A DNA stretch of 64,000 nt from Clostridium sp. CAG:768 (lineage in GTDB: Bacteria; Cyanobacteriota; Vampirovibrionia; Gastranaerophilales; Gastranaerophilaceae). Positions 1 to 8,179 of the stretch are shown here, piece after piece. The notes beneath the pieces are model-generated. The model was not told the DNA's origin, did no database searches, and worked only from the letters and a program-made list of their open reading frames with translations. Position 1 is the first letter of the stretch, and each line of letters begins with the position of its first letter. The stretch is taken from positions 162,137 to 226,136 of the forward strand of contig FR899629.1 in assembly GCA_000437435.1 (NCBI GenBank), given 5' to 3'. A program made the position numbers and the translations under genes.

Positions 1-305
1 GAGCTGGCGCTCAAGGTATTAAAGTTATGGTATCAGGACGTTTAGGCGGAGCAGAAATTGCTCGTTCTGAATGGGCAAAAGAAGGAAGAATTCCTCTTCA
101 AACACTTCGTGCTGATGTTGATTACGGATTCACAGAAGCTGATACTATTATGGGTAAAATCGGTGTTAAAGTTTGGATTTTCAAAGGCAACTTAATGCCT
201 GGCGAAAAAGCTGACCAAAACATCAAAGCAAAAAGCGGTAAAGAAGGTTCTGAAAAAGGCGGAAGACGTCCAAGACGTAGAATCGCATCTACAGAAGAAG
301 CATAA
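1..305 (+). CDS. rpsC: Ribosomal protein uS3, C-terminal part (cut by window start)
   Basis: The frame is open from base 3 and gives about 100 residues ending in a basic tail (GGRRPRRRIAS). The visible part matches the C-terminal domain of small-subunit protein S3, including VSGRLGGAEIAR, a very conserved S3 segment, and GVKVWIFKG. S3 sits at the mRNA entry side of the 30S head. The N-terminal KH domain lies outside the window. It is the first gene of the S10/spc-type cluster, with rplP following after 46 bases. Confidence 0.97.
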   Translation, partial: AGAQGIKVMVSGRLGGAEIARSEWAKEGRIPLQTLRADVDYGFTEADTIMGKIGVKVWIFKGNLMPGEKADQNIKAKSGKEGSEKGGRRPRRRIASTEEA

Positions 306-351
306 CCGCGAGTTATAAATAGTAAGAAAAAACTAAATGGAGTAAAATAAA

Positions 352-771
352 ATGTTACAGCCTAAAAAAACTAAATACCGCAAAATGATGAAAGGCAGAA
401 TGAAAGGTACAGAAACCAGAGGAACAAAATTAGAATTTGGTGGATATGCACTTCAAGCTGTTGAACCTGGTTGGATTACCAGCAGACAAATCGAGGCTGC
501 ACGTCGTGCAATGACTCGTGAAATCAAACGTGGCGGTAACGTTTGGATTAAAATATTCCCAGATAAACCAATTACTGCAAAACCTGCTGAAACTCGTATG
601 GGTTCAGGTAAAGGTAACTTGGAATATTGGGTAGCAGTTGTTAAACCGAACAGAATTCTATTTGAACTTGACTATTTCGACAGAAGTGTTGCAGTTCACG
701 CATTAGAATTGGCTGCTCAAAAACTGCCTATCAAAGTAAAAGTAGTAGAAAAAGCTAAGTTAGAAGCGTAA
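352..771 (+). CDS. rplP: Ribosomal protein uL16
   Basis: 139 residues, the usual L16 length. It starts MLQPKKTKYRK and carries the L16 core GYALQAVEPGWITSRQIEAA and a FPDKPITAKPAETRMGSGKG segment. L16 helps organise the A-site and peptidyl-transferase region of the 50S subunit. The gene lies in the conserved order rpsC-rplP-rpmC-rpsQ, 46 bases after rpsC. A weak AAATGGAGT Shine-Dalgarno precedes the ATG. Confidence 0.98.
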   Translation: MLQPKKTKYRKMMKGRMKGTETRGTKLEFGGYALQAVEPGWITSRQIEAARRAMTREIKRGGNVWIKIFPDKPITAKPAETRMGSGKGNLEYWVAVVKPNRILFELDYFDRSVAVHALELAAQKLPIKVKVVEKAKLEA

Positions 772-800
772 TCACGCTAAAACTAATAAAGGAAATAACA

Positions 801-998
801 ATGAAATTAGAAGAAATGCGCGAAAAAACAGTAGAAGAGCTGCAAAGTGCAATAGTTGATTGGAAAAAAGATTTGTTCAACTACAAATTACAACTTTCAA
901 CTCACAAATTAGAAAACACAGCGTTGATTTCTAAAACAAAAAGATTGATAGCTCAAGCAAAAACTGTAATAAAAGAAAAAGAGGTACAACATGCCTAA
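801..998 (+). CDS. rpmC: Ribosomal protein uL29
   Basis: 65 residues, mostly helical, starting MKLEEMREKTVEELQ, typical of L29 at the polypeptide exit tunnel. An AAAGGAAA ribosome binding site precedes the ATG. Its last 8 bases overlap rpsQ, so translation of the two is probably coupled. Confidence 0.96.
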   Translation: MKLEEMREKTVEELQSAIVDWKKDLFNYKLQLSTHKLENTALISKTKRLIAQAKTVIKEKEVQHA

Positions 999-1236
999 GA
1001 AAGAAAAACAAGGTGTAGTAATCAGCAACAAAATGGATAAAACAATCGTAGTTAAAGTAGCAGATTATGAACCACATCCAAAATACAAAAAAATTATTGA
1101 ATCAAATAAAAACTACAAAGCTCATGATGAAGGTAACATTTGCAATGAAGGCGATATCGTTAGAATTGTAGAATCAAGACCTATCTCTGGCGACAAACGT
1201 TGGACATTAGCTGAAGTAGTTGAAAAAGCTAGATAG
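991..1236 (+). CDS. rpsQ: Ribosomal protein uS17
   Basis: 81 residues with the S17 OB-fold core (GVVISNKMDKTIVVKV, HPKYKKIIESNK, GDIVRIVESRPISGDKRW). S17 is a primary 16S rRNA binder in the 30S subunit. The ATG lies inside the end of rpmC, and the ribosome binding site is GAGGT within rpmC. An 82-base gap to rplN follows, containing a small hairpin (CATTAC/GTAATG). Confidence 0.97.
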   Translation: MPKKEKQGVVISNKMDKTIVVKVADYEPHPKYKKIIESNKNYKAHDEGNICNEGDIVRIVESRPISGDKRWTLAEVVEKAR

Positions 1237-1318
1237 TAATATCTATTAGTCAACATTACCTTAGCGTAATGAGAGGACGAAACAGTAAAACATTCTTTAA
1301 AAATAAAGGAAAATAAAA

Positions 1319-1687
1319 ATGATACAACAAGAAACTAGACTAGAAGTAGCAGATAATACAGGTGCAAAAGAACTTTTATGCATTCGTGTAATGGGAAGTT
1401 CAAACAAAAAATTTGCTGCAGTTGGCGATGAAATCGTAGCAGCAGTAAAAGATGCAAACCCAAATATGCCTGTAAAAAAATCTGAAGTTGTTAGAGCTGT
1501 TGTAGTTAGAACAAAAGCTGATATCAAACGTGCAGACGGATCAGTTATCAGATTTGACGAAAACGCAGCAGTTATCATCAACAAAGATGGCAACCCACGT
1601 GGAACACGTGTTTTCGGACCTGTAGCTCGTGAATTAAGAGATAAAGGTTACATGAAAATCGTTTCTCTTGCACCGGAAGTTATCTAG
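1319..1687 (+). CDS. rplN: Ribosomal protein uL14
   Basis: 122 residues, exactly the usual L14 length. It starts MIQQETRLEVADNTGAKELL and contains RGTRVFGPVARELRDKGYMK near the end. L14 lies at the 30S-50S interface. An AAAGGAAAA ribosome binding site precedes the ATG. Confidence 0.98.
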   Translation: MIQQETRLEVADNTGAKELLCIRVMGSSNKKFAAVGDEIVAAVKDANPNMPVKKSEVVRAVVVRTKADIKRADGSVIRFDENAAVIINKDGNPRGTRVFGPVARELRDKGYMKIVSLAPEVI

Positions 1688-1728
1688 TGCAAGAAAGATA
1701 ATCCAATAAAATATAAAGGAATAATAAA

Positions 1729-2064
1729 ATGACAAAGAAAAAATTGCATGTAAAAAATACTGACAGAGTAATGATTATTGCAGGCAAAGATAAAGGCAAA
1801 TCAGGTAACATTAAAAAAGTTAACGTTACTGAAGGCACTGTTACTGTTGAAGGTTTAAATATGGCTACAAAAGCTCAAAAACCTCAACCTATGGCAGGAA
1901 TACAAGGCGGTTTAATCAAAGTTGAAGCTCCTGTAGATGCTTCTAACGTAATGGTTATTTGCCCTGCTTGCGAAAAACCGACAAGGATCAAACACGAAGT
2001 CGTTGACGGCAAAAAAGTTCGTGTTTGTAAAAAATGTGGTGAACAATTAGATGCAAAATTATAA
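1729..2064 (+). CDS. rplX: Ribosomal protein uL24
   Basis: 111 residues. The N-terminal KOW motif is visible (VMIIAGKDKGKSGNIKKV). The C-terminus has a CPAC...CKKC zinc-ribbon-like pair, common in bacterial L24. L24 starts 50S assembly near the tunnel exit. The ribosome binding site is AAAGGAATAA. Confidence 0.97.
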   Translation: MTKKKLHVKNTDRVMIIAGKDKGKSGNIKKVNVTEGTVTVEGLNMATKAQKPQPMAGIQGGLIKVEAPVDASNVMVICPACEKPTRIKHEVVDGKKVRVCKKCGEQLDAKL

Positions 2065-2120
2065 TATTTACATGTTTATTGTATAATATTATTGCATCGT
2101 AGAATTAAGGAAATACGAAA

Positions 2121-2681
2121 ATGACAACAAAAACTAGAAGTTTAAAAGCAAAATATCAAGAAGAAGTAATTCCTGCATTAAAGGAAAAATTCGGATATAA
2201 AAATATTAACCAAATACCAAAGCTTCATAAAATTGTTTTGAATATGGGTGTTGGAGAAGCTTCTCACAACTCTAAAATTGCAGAAGCAATTGAAGCTCAA
2301 TTGACTAAAATAGCTGGTCAAAAATGCGTAGTTACAAAAGCTAAAAAATCAATCGCATCTTATAAGTTAAGAGAAGGAATGCCAGTTGGTGCAATGGTTA
2401 CATTGCGTGGCGAAAGAATGTATGACTTCTTACAAAAACTTATTTGTGTAGTATTGCCTCGTATTCGTGACTTCAGAGGTATCTCTCCAAAAAGTTTTGA
2501 CGGTCGTGGAAACTATACTTTAGGTTTGAAAGAACAAGCATTATTCCCAGAAATTACTTATGAAGAAGTTGATTTAGTAAAAGGTATGAACGTATCTGTA
2601 ATCACTACAGCTGAAACTGATGAAGAAGCTCGTGAATTACTAAAATTATTGGGAATGCCTTTTAAAGGGATGAACAAATAA
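2121..2681 (+). CDS. rplE: Ribosomal protein uL5
   Basis: 186 residues with canonical L5 blocks (KIVLNMGVGEA, LREGMPVGAMVTLRG, LPRIRDFRG, NYTLGLKEQALFPEI). L5 binds 5S rRNA in the central protuberance. An AAGGAAA ribosome binding site lies 13 bases upstream of the ATG. A repeat element begins two bases after its stop. Confidence 0.98.
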   Translation: MTTKTRSLKAKYQEEVIPALKEKFGYKNINQIPKLHKIVLNMGVGEASHNSKIAEAIEAQLTKIAGQKCVVTKAKKSIASYKLREGMPVGAMVTLRGERMYDFLQKLICVVLPRIRDFRGISPKSFDGRGNYTLGLKEQALFPEITYEEVDLVKGMNVSVITTAETDEEARELLKLLGMPFKGMNK

Positions 2682-2682
2682 G

Positions 2683-2763
2683 AAGCGTAGCCGCTTCACC
2701 CACCATTTTGGCATTATATAAATTTTGTCATAAATGGTAAAAATAAGGAGCGTTGACGCTCCT
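2683..2763. repeat. Palindromic intergenic element, copy 1
   Basis: It has an 81-bp unit structure. A GAAGCG-TAGC-CGCTTC hairpin is followed by CACCCACC, then an AT-rich core with TATATAAA and AATGG, then AATAAGGAGCG-TTGA-CGCTCC. The copy at 4900-4979 has the same order, spacing and end motifs. It fills the gap between rplE and rpsN, so it is transcribed. It could be a mobile palindromic repeat or an RNA processing/regulatory structure. Confidence 0.6.
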
Positions 2764-2814
2764 CCCGCTAATCGGGTTATACAACAACAAACAAAATAAA
2801 AAAAGGAGAAATTC

Positions 2815-3021
2815 ATGGCTAAAAAAGCGATGATAAACAAAGAACTAAGACGCGAAAAACTTGTTGCAGCTGGTAAATACCCTGCAGTAAGACTTCATAA
2901 CAGATGCAGCATTTGCGGAAGACCTCACGGTTACCACAGAGATTTCGGTCTTTGCAGAATTTGTTTAAGAAAAATGGCTCACGAAGGATTACTTCCGGGC
3001 GTTACAAAAGCAAGCTGGTAG
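2815..3021 (+). CDS. rpsN: Ribosomal protein uS14, zinc-binding type
   Basis: 68 residues, close to the short zinc-binding S14 form (about 61). Four cysteines are arranged CSIC...CRIC, followed by the conserved end HEGLLPGVTKASW. S14 assembles in the 30S head. The ribosome binding site is AAAAAAAGGAGAAATTC. It is the last gene before an internal terminator. Confidence 0.97.
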   Translation: MAKKAMINKELRREKLVAAGKYPAVRLHNRCSICGRPHGYHRDFGLCRICLRKMAHEGLLPGVTKASW

Positions 3022-3145
3022 TAAAGTATATCGTATTTTAACTTAGACTTTTAATAGTTTATAGTAGAACTTTGTTTTGCATAAATTTATTAAATTATAA
3101 GTAAATAAAACGTTTACTTTATCTTATGCGAAATATAAATATAAT

Positions 3146-3188
3146 AAAAAACCAAAGGACCGAGGGATGCGGTCTTTTTTGGTTTTTT
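3146..3188. terminator. Rho-independent terminator inside the ribosomal protein cluster
   Basis: A long hairpin reads AAAAAACCAAA-GGACCG, a 7-base loop, then CGGTC-TTTTTTGGTTTTTT. The stem is flanked by A and T runs, so it could work in both directions. It lies 125 bases after rpsN and 195 bases before rpsH, splitting the spc-type operon. Confidence 0.85.
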
Positions 3189-3225
3189 ATATAAGCAACA
3201 ATAATTAACATATTCAAATATTTAC

Positions 3226-3382
3226 TTGTAAATCTAAATTATTCATGATATCTTAGTTATACAGTTCCAGACTGCTGAAATAAGCTTTTTTTTATAAAGC
3301 AACAATTAATTCAGTAAGTGGTGTAATAGTTAAAAAGGATACTGCCTATAACTGTGGGTAAGTCCTCGAAAGGGAAAAAATT
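3226..3382 (+). promoter_or_regulatory. Probable promoter and long leader before rpsH
   Basis: TTGTAA (3226-3231), a 17-base spacer and TATCTT (3249-3254) make a plausible sigma-70 promoter just after the terminator. About 120 bases of leader follow, with short complementary stretches (GGATAC...GTAAGTCC) and GAAAGGGAAA as a ribosome binding site. Ribosomal protein leaders are often autoregulatory, but I do not recognise a known one. The rest of 3022-3225 holds only the terminator and AT-rich sequence. Confidence 0.35.
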
Positions 3383-3781
3383 ATGTCAATGACAGATCCT
3401 ATAGCAGATATGCTAACAAGAATTAGAAACGCTAATATGGTATCACACCCATCAGTTTCAATGCCATCTTCTAAATTAAAAGTTCAATTAGCTAAACTTT
3501 TAAAAGAAGAAGGTTTTATTACTGATTACAGCGTAAAAGAAGACGGCAAATTTAAAGTATTAGAAATTACTTTAAAATACGATGCTAACAACAAACCTAT
3601 CATTACAAAATTAGAAAGAATTTCTAAACCAGGTTTGAGAAACTACAGCAAAGCTAAAAACCTTCCTAAAGTATTAGGTGGTATGGGTATCGCTATCGTT
3701 TCTACAAGCAAAGGTCTTTTAACAGACAGAAAAGCTAGAAAAGAAAACATCGGTGGCGAAGTTCTTTGCTACGTTTACTAA
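3383..3781 (+). CDS. rpsH: Ribosomal protein uS8
   Basis: 132 residues, the usual length, starting MSMTDPIADMLTRIRNAN. The conserved C-terminus has GGMGIAIVSTSKGLLTDRKA and GGEVLCYVY. S8 is a central 16S rRNA binder and in other bacteria the translational repressor of its operon. Here it begins a new transcription unit after a terminator. Confidence 0.98.
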   Translation: MSMTDPIADMLTRIRNANMVSHPSVSMPSSKLKVQLAKLLKEEGFITDYSVKEDGKFKVLEITLKYDANNKPIITKLERISKPGLRNYSKAKNLPKVLGGMGIAIVSTSKGLLTDRKARKENIGGEVLCYVY

Positions 3782-3912
3782 TTAGAATGATAGAGAAACA
3801 AAGACTAAAAACAAAAAGATTTAGTCTAACAAACTCTATATTTTAAAATTTCGATCACAATTGGTAGAAAAGGTCGAAATATGTACACAATATACCAAAG
3901 GAGAAAATTAAA

Positions 3913-4452
3913 ATGTCACGTATTGGTAAAAAACCTATCGAAATCCCACAAGGGGTTGAAGTAAAAATAGAAGGTCATACAGTTACTGTAAAAGGACCTC
4001 ACGGCACAGAAGTTGTTGAAGTTCGTCCTGAAATTGAAGTAAAAATTGAAGACAATCATGTTGTTCTTTCAAAAGTAGGTGAATCTAGAGAAACTGATGC
4101 TTTATATGGATTATCTAGAACATTAATTGCTAACGCTGTACACGGTGTTAAAGAATTATTCGAAAAGAAATTAGAAATCCAAGGTGTTGGTTACCGTGCT
4201 AATATGGAAGGAAAAAACTTAAACTTAGCATTAGGTTATTCACATCCTGTAGTTGTTGAACCACCAGAAGGAATAACAATTTCAGTAGAAGCTAACACTA
4301 AAATTTCTGTAAAAGGAACAAATAAACAAACTGTTGGTGATGTAGCAGCATTCATCAGATCTAAAAGACCTCCTGAAGTTTATAAAGGAAAAGGTGTTAG
4401 ATATGAAGGCGAACACATCAGACGTAAAGCTGGTAAAGCTGGTAAAAAATAA
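3913..4452 (+). CDS. rplF: Ribosomal protein uL6
   Basis: 179 residues, normal for L6. It starts MSRIGKKPIEIPQGVEV and ends with the RRPPEVYKGKGVRY-like block (SKRPPEVYKGKGVRYEGE) and a basic tail. L6 is near the factor-binding site of the 50S subunit. An AAAGGAGAAAATTAAA ribosome binding site precedes the ATG. It is 131 bases after rpsH. Confidence 0.98.
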   Translation: MSRIGKKPIEIPQGVEVKIEGHTVTVKGPHGTEVVEVRPEIEVKIEDNHVVLSKVGESRETDALYGLSRTLIANAVHGVKELFEKKLEIQGVGYRANMEGKNLNLALGYSHPVVVEPPEGITISVEANTKISVKGTNKQTVGDVAAFIRSKRPPEVYKGKGVRYEGEHIRRKAGKAGKK

Positions 4453-4530
4453 GGCTAATGCAGCCTAATAATTGCATGTGAAGGGTGAACATAAGTAGCC
4501 CGTTAAAGCAAGTAATGAAAGGAAATAAAA

Positions 4531-4899
4531 ATGATTAAACAAGAAGTAAGAAAACCAAAAGTTCAAAAAAGACATAAATCTATAAGAGTTAAATTATCAG
4601 GAACTTCAGAATTCCCAAGATTAGCTGTTTATAGAAGTACAAAACACATATATGCTCAATTAATTGATGATGTAAATCATGTAACTTTAGCAGCAGCATC
4701 TTCTAACGATAAAGAATTAAAAGAAAAATTATCTCACGGTGGTAACATCGAAGCTGCAAAAATCGTTGGTGAAGCTATCGCTAAAAAAGCAAAAGTTAAA
4801 GGCATTGAATGTGTCGTATTTGACCGTGGTGGATTCTTATATCACGGCCGTGTAGCTGCTTTAGCTGATGCTGCTAGAGAAGCTGGCTTAATGTTCTAA
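4531..4899 (+). CDS. rplR: Ribosomal protein uL18
   Basis: 122 residues with the L18 blocks RPRLAVYRS-like (FPRLAVYRSTKHIYAQ) and FDRGGFLYHGRVAALADAAR. L18 carries 5S rRNA with L5 and L25. In most bacteria rpsE, rpmD, rplO and secY follow. Here a repeat element and a terminator follow instead, so this is the last gene of the cluster. Confidence 0.98.
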   Translation: MIKQEVRKPKVQKRHKSIRVKLSGTSEFPRLAVYRSTKHIYAQLIDDVNHVTLAAASSNDKELKEKLSHGGNIEAAKIVGEAIAKKAKVKGIECVVFDRGGFLYHGRVAALADAAREAGLMF

Positions 4900-4979
4900 A
4901 AGCGTAGTCGCTCCACCCGCCAAATAAGTTTTTATATAAACTTATTAATGGGAAAATAAAAAGGAGCATAACCGCTTTT
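4900..4979. repeat. Palindromic intergenic element, copy 2
   Basis: An 80-bp match to the element at 2683-2763. AAGCG-TAGT-CGCTC is followed by CACCCGCC, an AT-rich core (AATAAGTTT-TTATAT-AAACTTATT palindrome, AATGGG) and AAAAAGGAGCATAACCGCTTTT. The second half-hairpin is degenerate here. It begins at the rplR stop codon. Confidence 0.6.
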
Positions 4980-4990
4980 AAAATAAATTA

Positions 4991-5022
4991 AAAAGACAGA
5001 GTTTAATAAACTCTGTCTTTTT
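4991..5022 (+). terminator. Terminator at the end of the ribosomal protein cluster
   Basis: A perfect stem AAAAGACAGAGTTT / AAACTCTGTCTTTT with a 3-base loop is followed by more T. It is a strong Rho-independent terminator about 90 bases after rplR. Confidence 0.92.
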
Positions 5023-5099
5023 TAATACTTAAAAAATAATTAATTATTTCGAGTTTTCATATTTTTTATATTATTATATTATTTAGGAGATGGTAAAAT

Positions 5100-6140
5100 A
5101 TGGAATATAAAGACTATTATGATATATTAGGTGTTAAACGTGATGCCACCGAAGCTGAAATTAAATCAGCTTACAGAAAACTAGCCAGAAAATATCACCC
5201 CGACGTAAATAAAACTAAAGAAGCAGAGAGTAAATTTAAAGATATAAATGAAGCTTACGAAGTTCTTGGCGATAAACAAAAAAGACAAAGATATGACAGC
5301 TTAGGCTCTAATTGGCAAGGCGGTCAAAGTTACACTCCACCTCCTGGATTTGAACAATTTGGTTTTGGCGGAGGACAAGGCGGTTACCAAAGCTATAGTT
5401 TCAACGGTCAGGACTTAGGCGGATTCTCTGACTTTTTCAGCTCATTATTCGGTGATATGATGGGGGGTGGAGCTAGAACTCAGGGGATGAATTTCGGTGG
5501 TTTTGATTTTGGTGGAACTCAACAAACAACTTCATCATCAAGAAGAAGACAGCAACAACCTCCAAAAGCTGAAAATCTTGACGTTACAATGAACTTAAAT
5601 GTAACTGTAAAAGATATATTTGATCAAAAACCTGTTAATGTAAAATTTAACAATATAGAACGATGCACAAAATGCTCAGGAAACGGAGGATATTGCAGCG
5701 AATGCGGAGGCACTGGTTTTAAATCAGAGCCAAAATCAATAAAAGTAAAACTTCCTCCAAATATCACAGAAGGTCAAAAAATCAGGATTAAAGGAGAAGG
5801 CAAATCTGACTCCTACGGAAGAAAAGGCGATTTGTATCTTGTAATTAATGTCAAAGACAAAGATTACGAAGTAAATGGTGCTGATTTAACGAAAGAAATA
5901 GAAATCACACCACCGGAAGCTGTCTTAGGCTGCAAAAAAGATATTGAAACACTCCATGGGAAAATAGGAATTAAAATACCTCCAAGAACATCATCCGGAC
6001 AAGCTTTAAGATTAAAAGATTTAGGATTACCTAAAAAAGGCGGAGGATACGGCAATTTAAATGCTAAAATTAAAATTGTTATTCCGAAAAACATATCAGA
6101 CAAACAAATAGAATTATATAAAAAAATTGCTGAATTATAA
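5100..6140 (+). CDS. DnaJ-family co-chaperone with a reduced zinc-finger region
   Basis: 346 residues. The J domain covers residues 4-68, with the HPD triad at 33-35 that stimulates DnaK ATPase. A Gly/Phe-rich stretch follows (about 75-145), then the DnaJ C-terminal substrate-binding domains. Canonical DnaJ has four CxxCxGxG repeats; here only two are present (CTKCSGNG and CSECGGTG, near 188-206), enough for one zinc site. It therefore lies between DnaJ and CbpA types. It starts after an AGGAGATGGTAAAAT ribosome binding site, with its own terminator on each side. Confidence 0.9.
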   Translation: MEYKDYYDILGVKRDATEAEIKSAYRKLARKYHPDVNKTKEAESKFKDINEAYEVLGDKQKRQRYDSLGSNWQGGQSYTPPPGFEQFGFGGGQGGYQSYSFNGQDLGGFSDFFSSLFGDMMGGGARTQGMNFGGFDFGGTQQTTSSSRRRQQQPPKAENLDVTMNLNVTVKDIFDQKPVNVKFNNIERCTKCSGNGGYCSECGGTGFKSEPKSIKVKLPPNITEGQKIRIKGEGKSDSYGRKGDLYLVINVKDKDYEVNGADLTKEIEITPPEAVLGCKKDIETLHGKIGIKIPPRTSSGQALRLKDLGLPKKGGGYGNLNAKIKIVIPKNISDKQIELYKKIAEL

Positions 6141-6169
6141 AAAAGAAGGTCAAATGACCTTCTTTTTTT
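6139..6169. terminator. Bidirectional terminator between the dnaJ-like gene and prepilin 1
   Basis: A stem AAAAAAGAAGGTCA / TGACCTTCTTTTTT serves both convergent genes. It overlaps the dnaJ-like stop and the prepilin stop codon at 6168-6170. Confidence 0.9.
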
Positions 6170-6928
6170 ACCAATCCATATCCCAACCTTTACCTATCAA
6201 ATACCCAATTCCATCAATATCCTCAGGATCAGTAGAATCCCCGCAACCTGCATCCCAGTCATATTGTCTTTGAGCTTCAACAGACCCACCATTAGGACAA
6301 TTTGCTCCATTTTTTTTACAAGCTGGGTTTAATTTCCATCCATCTACAGATGTATCAGAGAAATAAAACATTCTCCAATAGTCTCTACAAGCAATATTAG
6401 GTCCTTTTTTGCCATTTGTATCAACGTATATATAACCCTCACCAGTATCAGCATTTCCAGTAAAAGCCCCCATACAAAAACTTGCTCCACTAGCTATAGA
6501 GAAACAACTAATAGGTTGTCCTCGTCCAACCTTTGAACCTGCTATTGTTGTACCAGATAATGATTTATATTCGTCTGCGAAACAAGGCTGTGGAGTAGCT
6601 CCGCAATCTTGAACAACTTTAAAGTAATTTTTCACAAACGGAATTACTGATATATCAAAATCTGAATTATTTAATTTGGTTTCATTTATACCAACAGCAT
6701 TGCTATCTGTCAAAAACATAGATAAAGCTTGTTGCATTTCATTATAAAATTTATGAGCTTGAATTGCATAAGTTTTCCTTTGATGATTTTGCATCAAAGT
6801 AGGAACTGTCATTGCAGAAACAACACCAATAATCCCTAAAGTAACTAACACTTCTGCGAGGGTAAAACCATTATAGGAGCTTAAATTTTGCCCCCCCCCC
6901 GAGTTACATTACTAAACATTTTAATCAT
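6168..6928 (-). CDS. Prepilin-like protein 1, frame interrupted at a G10 tract (probably phase-OFF)
   Basis: The start is the ATG at 6926-6928, after AAAGGAGCGATT. From it the frame reads nine codons, then C plus ten G, and stops at codon 16 (TAA). With eleven G it would read a 253-aa protein: a 21-residue leader ending in G, then FTLAEVLVTLGIIGVVSAMT. This is a type III (type IV pilin) signal with Glu at +5 and a hydrophobic helix. The C-terminal domain carries VDTNGKKGPNI and ends WDMDW, as in the other two copies (DTNGxKGPNI, W[DE]Mx[WY]). Family knowledge: such proteins are cleaved by PilD and assembled into pili or secretion pseudopili. No other pilin gene is adjacent. The downstream frame is intact, which argues against simple decay. 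Confidence 0.85.
6891..6900 (-). repeat. G10 homopolymer (C10 on + strand) in prepilin 1
   Basis: Ten identical bases lie in codons 10-13 of the prepilin, one short of the in-frame length (11; 8 or 14 would also be in frame). Homopolymeric G tracts of this length slip during replication in other bacteria. A sequencing undercount is also possible. Confidence 0.9.
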
Positions 6929-7055
6929 AATCGCTCCTTTCTATTTAATTTCTTTTTTATTATAACATATTTTCTAATTTACTTCAATAAACTCAATAAA
7001 CCATTGACAATATTCTCCATTACAAAGACAATATAATCTATGGGGGATATTTTTT

Positions 7056-8159
7056 ATGACTAAAGAAACTTTTTTACACGAAAAACACGTTAATCTCAAT
7101 GCAAAAATGGTTGATTTTGCGGGTTGGCATATGCCTGTACAATATACATCAATTATTGAAGAACACAAAACAGTTAGAGAAAAAGTGGGCTTATTTGATG
7201 TTTCTCACATGGGAGAAGTCTTTGTATCAGGGAAAGACGCTATGGAGTTTCTCAACAAAATAGTTCCCCAAGATATTTCTAAACTTAATTATGAAAAAGC
7301 TGTGTATTGTCAACTACCAAATAAAAATGGGGGCTTAATTGACGATTTAATTATATACAAATTAGGAATTTTAGAATATTTAGTAATTTGCAACGCGTCA
7401 AGAATAGATGAAGACCTTAACTGGATGGTTAGAAACAGCAAGAACTTTGATGTTAAAATCGACAACAGATCACATGAATTCTCTTTACTTGCAATACAAG
7501 GTCCTCTTGCTGATAAATTAATGAGAAAAATGGGACTTAATACACAACAAGATTCCTTCACAATAAAACCAGCAAAAATTGCAGGGGTTAAAGTTCTTGC
7601 ATCACGTACAGGATACACAGGAGAAGACGGGTATGAAATTCTTGTGGAAAACAATCATTCAGAATATTTATGGGACAAAATCCTTGAAGATGGTCAGGAA
7701 TTCGGCATCAAACCTATAGGGCTAGGAGCTAGAGATACTTTAAGATTAGAAGCAGCATTGCATTTATATGGTAACGATTTAGATGAAAATACAACACCGA
7801 TTGAAGCTGGTCTAAGCTGGTCTATCCCAAAAGATAAAATTGCAGATTATAATGGAAAAGAAGTTATAATGGAACAAATTAAAAACGGAACTACGAAAAA
7901 ACTTGTAGGTTTGAAAATGCTTGATAAATCAATTGCAAGACATGAATATGAAGTATACAAAGATGGTGAAAAAGTCGGAATAATTACAAGTGGCGGACCT
8001 TCTCCAATTTTAGGAGCAAATATTGCATTAGCATATGTAAAAAATGATAAAGAAATTTGCACAGGCTCTACTGTTCAGGTTATGATAAGAGAAAAATTAC
8101 ATGATGCAGAAGTCGTAAAAAGACCATTTGTTGAAAAAAGAAATAAAATAAAATTATAA
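7056..8159 (+). CDS. gcvT: Aminomethyltransferase (glycine cleavage T protein)
   Basis: 367 residues, full length. T protein transfers the methylene of H-protein-bound aminomethyl to tetrahydrofolate, releasing ammonia. Visible features are LHEKHVNLNAKMVDFAGWHM at the N-terminus, VGLFDVSHMGEV, and SRTGYTGEDGYEI with GLGARDTLRLEA in the folate-binding core. A GGGGGAT ribosome binding site precedes the ATG. A TATAAT hexamer at about 7030 is the likely -10, with no riboswitch-like leader, since only about 20 bases separate them. It is first in gcvT-gcvH-gcvPA. Confidence 0.96.
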   Translation: MTKETFLHEKHVNLNAKMVDFAGWHMPVQYTSIIEEHKTVREKVGLFDVSHMGEVFVSGKDAMEFLNKIVPQDISKLNYEKAVYCQLPNKNGGLIDDLIIYKLGILEYLVICNASRIDEDLNWMVRNSKNFDVKIDNRSHEFSLLAIQGPLADKLMRKMGLNTQQDSFTIKPAKIAGVKVLASRTGYTGEDGYEILVENNHSEYLWDKILEDGQEFGIKPIGLGARDTLRLEAALHLYGNDLDENTTPIEAGLSWSIPKDKIADYNGKEVIMEQIKNGTTKKLVGLKMLDKSIARHEYEVYKDGEKVGIITSGGPSPILGANIALAYVKNDKEICTGSTVQVMIREKLHDAEVVKRPFVEKRNKIKL

Positions 8160-8179
8160 TATACAAAAAGGAGAAATTA

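Noticed and set aside
1297..1593. Minus-strand open frame across rplN
   Set aside because: Shadow of rplN; no ribosome binding site and composition of an antisense frame.
5461..5466. G6 run in the dnaJ-like gene as a phase-variable tract
   Set aside because: Too short to slip often, and the frame is intact.
6940..7055. Glycine riboswitch before gcvT
   Set aside because: The probable -10 box is only about 20 bases before the ATG; the gap is too short and has no fitting structure.
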